Shown: positions 57,326 to 64,000 of the stretch, one piece after another
Layout: each line of letters starts with the position of its first letter
Numbering within the stretch: position 1 is the stretch's first letter
Source: Alligator mississippiensis
Lineage: Eukaryota; Chordata; Crocodylia; Alligatoridae
Assembly: GCF_030867095.1 (NCBI RefSeq)
Contig: NC_081831.1
Span: 39,741,319-39,805,318, forward strand
DNA: 64,000 nt
Direction: 5' to 3'
Notes under the pieces: generated by a model
What the model saw: the letters and a program-made list of their open reading frames with translations, nothing else
Database searches by the model: none
What the model was told of the DNA's origin: nothing
Translations under genes and position numbers: made by a program

Positions 57326-58434
57326 TGCTTCTGCCTGCCTCAGCCAGGTTGCACAGGGACTGGGCTTAACTGAGGATGGGGACAGCAGCATTAGCATGGG
57401 GGGAGAGTACTTTCCCCTTCCCTGCCTGGTCTTCTGTAATGGGTGTGGAGAGGGGGAACCTCCCTGCATCTCTGCTGTCACTGTCTCCAGCTGAGTCAGA
57501 AGTTGGGCAAAAGCTGCTCTGGAGCTTTTCCCTTCCCGTAGGACAGCAGGGAAAGCAGTGGCAGGAAGGGAAGAGGGGGAAAGGAAAGGGAGGGGAAGGG
57601 ACACAAAGGGGAAGGGGATTTTCGCCTTCTTTAGAGACTTTAAAAAGTTCCTGGAGGCTCTTGCAGTGCCCACAACAGTGTGGGGAAGGAAGTTGGGAGC
57701 AGGTAGTCCAGCCATACCTGCAGTGCAGAGTACTGCTCCCACAGCCCCTTTTAGGAAATCCTGGATCGACCTCTGCAACTAAAGCTTTGGCTAAACACCC
57801 ACAAGCTGATAACTATACAGAAAGTCATGGCTCCAGCTAACTGCATGACAGCTCCATCCATAAATGCTCACAACACGCAGACCCACAAGGTTGTGCACCC
57901 CAGTACTCCTGGTTCAACAAGCCTCCATATCTGGTCCACAGCTGCTCAGTTCAGTAATAACAGTGCTGTCGGCCTGGTCACTGCCCTTCAGGGAGACTCT
58001 GCTGCTGACAGCTCTGGCAGGTGCCCCTTTGCACTGGTAGGGCAGCTGACAGAGGACGGGTGGGGGCATACATCTGGCCTGTGCTCGTGTCCCTGGCCTC
58101 CTAGCAACAGGATTGATTCCTGGTGTCTCTGGCCCTCCCTGCTGGGTTGACAGCAGTTTTTGGGTCCATGCCCTTTTCAGTTACAACATTCGGGCCTGCT
58201 CACTCAGCCACTTTTCCCCAGCATCCTCCAGCAAAGGAAGTCAGCCAGTCAGCCACATGCCTTGCACAATGCAGTGGCAGCGATTCCCTTTCAGCAGGCA
58301 CACGTCAGGGGTTGCTGGAATGTTGCTTCCCCACACGCAAACCTCAAGAAGGCGTTTGCCTGCACTCAGACACGTTCTATCACTGCCACGCCTCCCAGGC
58401 ATGCGATGAGTAATAATTATGCTCACCACATTAG
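57326..58434. other. No recognised gene; purine-rich tract
   Basis: A GGAAAGGG-rich purine tract lies at 57555-57620. Otherwise unique-looking sequence. Confidence 0.4.
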
Positions 58435-58442
58435 CCAGCTAG

Positions 58443-59150
58443 TAGGGCTGTGCAAATTTCACTGTCTGTTTCATTTTGACAGTTTCGACTTGAAAAAGCT
58501 TGAAACTGTGAAATTGAAACAAAATGAAAGGCTTCGAAACAGCCTCAAAACAAAACAAGGGCAGTCGAAACATTTCAAAAGTTTAACTTTCTAAATGTTT
58601 TGAGTTTCGAAGCTGGGCTTGCTTGCAGCTAAAGAGAAACTAAGGAGAGAGAGGGGGAAGCGGGGGAAAGGACTGCCCTGATATTGACGTGTAGCTGGCC
58701 AGTGACTGTGATCCTTCCCTGAGGTCCATTTTAATCCCAGTGCTCTGGAGATGGGACAGAAAAACAGCACATAAAGCATTGTTTGAACTGAGCTTTCTCT
58801 GTGCCTTCACACAAGTGACACAAGATTTGCTCTGAACAGTTTGAGGTGCAGTTTCCCAGAAACCCCTGCACCTATCTCCTTGAAACTTGGCAGGTTTCAT
58901 GGCCTCAGAAGGGGATACCATCCCTGCAAGTTTAATCTGAAACAGGCAAGAAATGACAAAGTTATAGGCAGTTTCGTGTTTCCCCGTTATAGCCTATGGG
59001 TGAAATGTTGAAACAGCATTGAAACAGTGATACAGTTTCAACGAAATGGAACAGTGCTTTCAATATGAAACAAAACTCAAATGAAACACTGTCCCATCGA
59101 AACAGCAAAATGGAAGTCGAAACGAAACAGTGCTGTTTTGCACAACCCTA
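58443..59150. mobile_element. hAT-type element with perfect 8-bp target duplication
   Basis: Ends tagggctgtgcaaatttcac and gtgctgttttgcacaaccctа-type (tgttttgcacaaccct plus a) are inverted counterparts; identical ccagctag flanks lie at 58435-58442 and 59151-59158. Both end zones are rich in gtttcga/tcgaaac motifs (58480-58610 and 59030-59130), as sub-terminal repeats often are. The centre carries no transposase. Confidence 0.9.
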
Positions 59151-59158
59151 CCAGCTAG

Positions 59159-59880
59159 CACTGACACACAGCCAGCCTGCACAGTGTGGCTTGGAGCCCC
59201 GTACTTGAGACAGGCACTGCAGCTGCCCATATAGCATCTGTCTTGGCTGCTGTTGTGGTGGGAGTGTTTTGCTCTTTGCCCACAGCTTCCTGGGGATCCC
59301 TGTCTATGGAACTGGCATGGAAAAGACTCAAGAAAAAAGAGAAAAGGTGACTCCCCCTCCTGCCAGGTTTCCTTTTCCAGGGCAGAGTTCTTTCGTGCCC
59401 CATAGTGTACTACAAAACACCTCAGAAGCACACTGTGGCTTCCTGGATGCTTTCATCCCTAACAGTGGTTCGCCCTTGCCAACTATGCAGCGTGGGAGGC
59501 AGTGGGCCTGGTGCTGCACTGAGGAGCACACTGCTTCCATCTGGTGCACAGCTGGCTGGCTGGCTGCTCCGCCTAGCCTTCAGCGCCTGCCGGGCTGCAC
59601 AACTGGAGCTTCTGAGGCAAAAGTTTTGTTATCGCACCACCAAAGCTGCCATCATCCAGTAAGTCTCACACGGGCAAGGCTGGGTCAGAGCAACTACACA
59701 GATCAAAAACTGTGGATCATTGCCTGTGGAGGCATTTTGAACTCCAGATCAAAATGCCTCCACAGGAAACCTCTTCAATATTGAGCCAGTGCTCCCTGCC
59801 CCACAGAGGTTGCACCCTGGCCCTGCAGGGCTGGGAGGCAAGTGCCATGTGTGAATCCCCTACTCTTCTGGGAGGCTACA
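59159..59880. other. No recognised gene or repeat
   Basis: Unique-looking non-coding sequence between two hAT elements. Confidence 0.4.
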
Positions 59881-59888
59881 CACTAGGG

Positions 59889-60530
59889 CAGGGGTGTCAA
59901 AATTGCCTTGTTCCTCAGGCCAGATCTAGACACATGGGCTCCTTGTGGGCTGGATCTGGACTGGGGCACATGGAAGCTGCTGTGGTGGCAGCAACTCCGG
60001 TTCTGAACCAGAGCACATGGTGGCAGCTCCAGCTCCCACCACATCCCTCATACCAGAGCTGGAGCTGCCACCACTATGTGCCACCTGTCACGACTACAGC
60101 TCCAACTCTGTCATGAGCAGAGAGCACAGCAAGAGCAAGCAACTGAGGAGGTAGAGCTGCATCAGTGGAAACTAGCAAAGCAGTCAGAGGGCACAGTAAA
60201 ACAGTAGACTATTTTACTGTGCATTGAAGTGTCATGTAAAAAATGGTGACATTACACTAATGCAGTAAAATAGTCTATTGTGCATTAAGCACCACTAAAA
60301 AACAGTATGCAAATGCACTACTGTGCATTAGCACAGCCTAATACTCATTCATTTAGTACCTCACATTGGAGATGCTAAATTGAATGTGTATTGTTTGCCC
60401 TCCTGTTGATGGTTGCAGATTGCAAGTCTGCAGCATGTCATTTCCCCCAGCCATGCCAACAGTCTAGCGAACCAGGTAGAGCGGCTCTGTGGGCTAGATC
60501 TGGCTCCAGGTACCATACTTGAAACCACTG
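59889..60530. mobile_element. hAT-type non-autonomous element
   Basis: Left end caggggtgtcaaaattgc matches the common hAT end CAGGGGTGTCAAACTC; right end cttgaaaccactg is its eroded inverse. Flanks cactaggg (59881-59888) and cactaagg (60531-60538) differ at one base. Internal phrases gccagatctagacac and gggctagatctggctcc are inverted. A palindromic tract with cagtaaaatagtctatt lies at 60195-60290. Confidence 0.8.
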
Positions 60531-60538
60531 CACTAAGG

Positions 60539-61676
60539 GCAGCTTCATGGCTCTTTGAGGGCAGAGCAGCCTGCTAACTGGAATAGGATGTTCCTCCCTG
60601 CTGGGGGAGATGCTGTCCAGCTTGCCCAACTTTGCATCACCTAGGGGCACTGAGGCAGGAGGAGGATGGAACAGCTGAGGGACAAGAGGCTTCCTGAAGC
60701 CCAAGGGAAAATCCATAGAGTCAGACTCTCACCTCCCTGCCCCTTGCCTCTACTCCCTGCTCTTCTCCCCTTTTAGATACAAATATACACACTCTCTCTG
60801 TCTTTCTGTCTCTCTCTCTCGCTTTCCCTTTTTATCCTTTCCAGTCAGCCAGTCAGTCCTGAGGCCACACTGATTGTTGGGGCATCTTTGATGTAGCTAT
60901 AACTTTCCTCCATTCTTCCCAGTCTTGTACAGTCAGTTTTAATCCCATCCAGTCTTGATATTGGTGGTCCAGTTCATCCTAGGTCTTTGTCTTTTTCTTC
61001 ATCATCTTCTTGCACTGTCAGTGGTTTACCCTGCCACTGGTACCATGTAGCCCAGTGCAACCTGTCTCATAGTTGGATTGCCGGCAACTAAACCACCATC
61101 CCCACCTGGTCTGCCAGGTGAGAAGCATGTATTGAGACACAGCAGGACTAAAAACAAAACCTGCCAAAGGACAGATAAGCTCACAAGAGCCAACAGCCAT
61201 CCGTACCCGGAGAGGAGATGGGCACCACCAGGTTATTCCTGCCCAAAGTATCACCAATAATGCAAAGCCAATCAACTAACCTCCTCTCCATTAGCTACTC
61301 AAAATATTTTGTAGAAGGAGAAGCAAAATGAACGTTGGCTAGCGTCCAACAGTCATTCCAATAAGAAGGAATAGAAATTTCATACTTAAATTAGATTTGT
61401 TAAAAGTCAAGCCATTGTCTCTGGTTCAGCTGCATTCCCAAATATATAAAGATATAATTTGTGACATACTTAATTCTGGTCATTTGAACATCGTCACAGA
61501 CATAAATAATAACAACAGTTGCTCCTTTGGGTTTCTTTGTGATGCAGCATCTAGATTCTGCGATGTTCAGAAAGGATGTTATAGTGAGAGCAGGTTGGAA
61601 ACATTTTGATACATGTCCTTTGAAAATCTTGATGGGTCAAAACTAGATCTTTTTGCATAAATGCATCTGTGTCAAT
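60539..61676. other. Unclassified sequence, possible old retrotransposon tail
   Basis: A CT run lies at 60794-60827. Minus-strand wording near 60870-60960 (DWEEWRKVIA or RLGRMEESY, depending on frame) resembles the C-terminal end of non-LTR retrotransposon proteins but is too short to call. Confidence 0.3.
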
Positions 61677-61798
61677 CAGAGATGTGGGGCGGAAAATTTT
61701 TCCGGAAAATTTTCAGTGCTTAATTTTTCTGTGGGAAATTTTCCATTTCTAAAAATTAATTGTTTCATAAAATTTATTAGTAACAATGAATGGATGCC

Positions 61799-61837
61799 AA
61801 TACAATACAATACAATACAATACAATACAATACAATA
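61799..61837 (+). repeat. (AATAC)n pentanucleotide microsatellite
   Basis: About eight near-perfect copies of the unit aatac in the leader of the hAT element. Confidence 0.95.
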
Positions 61838-62459
61838 TTAGGCAAGCTTGGCAGTTTCAAAGTTTTAATTAAAGTTTTTCAGGTGATTATCCCTAGGAAG
61901 TGAGAGAGAGAGTACATATATGTTTTATTGATTTGTAAACAGGAGGGTAAATACAGTCACATAATAACCCAAACCAAAAATCAAGTTATGAATTCACCTA
62001 ATTGGCTGTGCAGGTTAAATCAAAATCAAAGCTAAAGTTCTTATTTCATCTAAGACTGCAAGAGAAAGCAAAACCAAAACTAAAACTGTGATTAATTTTC
62101 ATTTCACTTTCAGTTCAGCAAACACACAGAGCACTGTCTCAGTTCTTTCCTTGAGTTGGGGAAGTTGGAAGTGTTTGCATACAGTCTGTTAGTCTTTTAG
62201 TGCTTCTGGTTTGAAGCAGTCATAATAATGCCTAATCAGAAAAAAAACTAGTGTGGGGCATCATTATAGTTCAAGCCACTGAATGAAGGAAGAAAGTTGG
62301 TAGATGTAAATATTGTATTCTAACAACATAACAAGAATGGAGAAACATTTAATAACATGTAGAAACTGTCCTGAAAGAGTGCAAGCCATATACAGAAAGC
62401 TAACACAACAAAGTGGTAGAAGAACATCATCTGAGAAAAGTCTACTTCAGGAATCCTAT

Positions 62460-62911
62460 GTAAGTATACAAATTAATATGTTAAACAACACACACTATAG
62501 ACTAGCATTTACATTGTTTTAAAACATTATAATTTTAAAAGTTGTTAATGCAACTCGACTATTCTTTCTTTATTTATTTAAAATATTTGTATCCTGCTTT
62601 TCTGCTTGCACTAAGCACCCAAAGTGGCTTAGGCTTAACAATATATATATTTTTTTAAATTACATAATTAAATAAATAGTTAACTATTTCAACCCAGCAG
62701 AGTGAGCTTAGTCCTCTGGCCAGTGGCAGAGGCCAGATTATACTTCCCTTTGGCTCTACAGTCCCAGGGCAACTGAGCAGCAAGTTCAGCAGCAGGTGTT
62801 CTTTTTGGCAGGGAGGGAGGAAGCAAGCTCCCTGTCGCTTCTTCTTCTTCTGACGGATGAGGCCAGGCTACAATAGGCTAAAATAAAAATATTTTCCCCC
62901 TTCTGTTGCAG
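62460..62911 (+). other. Probable phase-0 intron in the hAT transposase gene
   Basis: The donor tat|gtaagtat follows codon TAT (62457-62459); the acceptor ttttccccc ttctgttgcag ends at 62911. The frame joins in phase 0 to gaacttggtagc. The intron holds an unrelated repeat fragment beginning tttatttatttaaaatatttg (about 62570). Confidence 0.6.
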
Positions 62912-63352
62912 GAACTTGGTAGCTCAAGTGAAATAGCAGATTTGCAAAAAATGGAAAATGAAAATGTTGAGTTGCCAGGTCTGGGGGAAAAAGAAGCAGG
63001 ATCTTCGCTTTCAAGATCACTGTCACCAGATATGTGATCCACCATGAGTAGCTGTTCAAGACAGTCAAGCTTTTTATCAAGCTTTGGGGACAAAATGTCA
63101 AAAGAAGATCAAGAAAAATCAGATGAGAGATTAGCTTGAGCTACATTTGCAAGTGGTACACCTTTATCCGTAACTGAAAATCAGTACTGGAAGGAACATT
63201 ACAAATTAATTGGCCCATCATATAAGTTACTGTCACATTATAGCTCATCACATTATTTCTTAGACAGAGTATGACAGAATTCAAACAATGTTATTCAAAA
63301 GATTGGTCAAGCAGAATCGCTGACTTTGATGTCAGATGGATGAACTGATATA

Positions 63353-63658
63353 CAGTAAAAGCTCTATTATTCGGCATCCCCCGCGAATCGGGGATGCCAG
63401 ATAACAAAATATGCCGGTTAATTGAGCGGCCCAAACAGGTGTTCTTGCCTGTTCGGGCCTCTGCTTCTCCTGCTGCCTCGCCTGCGGCACCTCCGACCCT
63501 CCTGCAGGCCCTATGGGCCCCGCGGGACAGAAGGCGGGCCCCGCGCAGCTTGTTATACCCCCGGGCTGTGGGGGCTCAGAGAAACTGGAAGTGCCACGGT
63601 GGGAACTTCCGGTTTTACTTTACCTTAGAAGCCGGCATGCCAGTTAACAGAGCACCTG
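63353..63658. mobile_element. Tigger/pogo-like MITE inside the hAT transposase
   Basis: Left end cagtaaaagctctattattcgg and right end atgccagttaacagagcacctg are inverted counterparts of the Tc1/mariner Tigger type (CAGT...TTATTCGGCAT). The left flank is TA, the required target. Removing it brings the transposase wording DGWTDI next to EPIFLEA in the same frame, which shows it is an insertion. The interior is CpG-rich and has no transposase. Confidence 0.82.
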
Positions 63659-64000
63659 AACCAATATTTCTGGAAGCAATTGCTACCAAATCTCATCATA
63701 CAGGTGAATACATAGCCAAATTACTGAGTGAAGAGATTGAAAGTGCAGGTCTCTCCAGGATACAAGCCCTTGTAACTGATATTGTGAGTAACATGAAAGC
63801 TGCATGGCAAATATTAAAGGCAAAGTATCCTCATTTAATAGTACTTGGCTGTCTTGCTCATGGGTTGAATCTTCTGGCAAAGGACATAGTAAGTATGAAT
63901 ACAATGAAGACAACATTGGCAAGCTGCAAAGCGATTGTGAAGGTATTCAACAATCATCATGTTGCTAATCAGACTTTGAAGAAATTACAGAAAGAAAAGC

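Larger units (their letters stand above)
61677..64000 (+). mobile_element. Autonomous-type hAT transposon, decayed, runs off the window
   Basis: The presumed left end is cagagatgtggggcgg, followed by roughly 600 bases of AT-rich leader with an (AATAC)n run, then a BED-type zinc-finger segment, a probable intron and the hAT transposase domain up to the window end. It is interrupted by a Tigger-like insertion at 63353-63658. The right end lies outside the window, so length and target duplication cannot be checked. Confidence 0.8.
62290..64000 (+). pseudogene. hAT-family transposase (BED finger plus hAT domain), broken and partial
   Basis: First exon: eroded BED-type finger with CKYC in one frame and NNITRMEKHLITC in another (frameshift near 62330), then SSEKSLLQESY. 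After the presumed intron the frame gives ELGSSSEIADLQKMENENVE, MSKEDQEKSDERL, ENQYWKEHYKLIGPSY and the catalytic-Asp wording LTLMSDGW (about 63344). After the Tigger-like insertion it continues EPIFLEAIATK, ALVTDIVSNMKAAW and the hAT CxxH motif GCLAHGLNLLAKD. Stops occur at about 63036, 63137 and 63269. The enzyme would cut and paste hAT ends. Bases 63658-64000 are one clean open frame. Inactive as it stands. Confidence 0.85.

Noticed and set aside
61799-61837. Short-period direct repeats considered as CRISPR-like array
   Set aside because: Pure pentanucleotide microsatellite without spacers, in a eukaryotic context.

Overview
This is vertebrate nuclear DNA: sparse coding sequence, intron-containing host gene, long unique non-coding stretches and a dense, layered set of transposable elements. 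The mix of degraded CR1 LINEs, a Penelope-like element with a GIY-YIG domain, many short hAT elements with 8-bp target duplications and an old class III-like retrovirus suggests a sauropsid with slowly evolving DNA. A crocodilian is my best guess, with turtle as the alternative. This is inference from repeat content; no species-diagnostic sequence was tested.

The one host protein-coding gene I can identify is APLN (preproapelin) on the minus strand. Coding exon 1 (44411-44477) encodes the signal peptide and lies in a CpG island (about 43.9-44.85 kb). A 4.7-kb intron separates it from coding exon 2 (39507-39673), which ends in the receptor-binding tail RPRLSHKGPMPF. The splice gives exactly 77 aa, the length of human preproapelin. 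A largely repeat-free 3' UTR of about 2.2 kb probably runs to an AATAAA at 37305-37310.

Layout. 0-6.4 kb: hAT elements, a Penelope-like element with inverted terminal repeats (2.02-3.48 kb) and an unclassified repeat-like block. 6.88-8.17 kb: CR1 LINE. 8.2-22.4 kb: mostly unique sequence with a CR1 tail, a solo Penelope terminal repeat and several small DNA transposons. 22.4-34.6 kb: a nested stack in which a minus-strand non-LTR retrotransposon is split by about 11.2 kb holding a CR1 and a hAT element, the hAT itself split by an 8.8-kb broken endogenous retrovirus. 35.4-37.2 kb: two fold-back elements just downstream of APLN. 37.3-44.85 kb: APLN and its promoter region. 44.9-61.6 kb: unique sequence with fold-back hATs, a duplicated interspersed repeat, a CR1 tail and more hATs. 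61.68 kb to the end: the 5' half of a decayed autonomous hAT transposon with a recognisable transposase, a probable phase-0 intron and a nested Tigger-like element; it runs off the window.

There is no operon-like co-operation between genes here. The biology lies in the conserved apelin gene and in the order in which mobile elements landed on each other.
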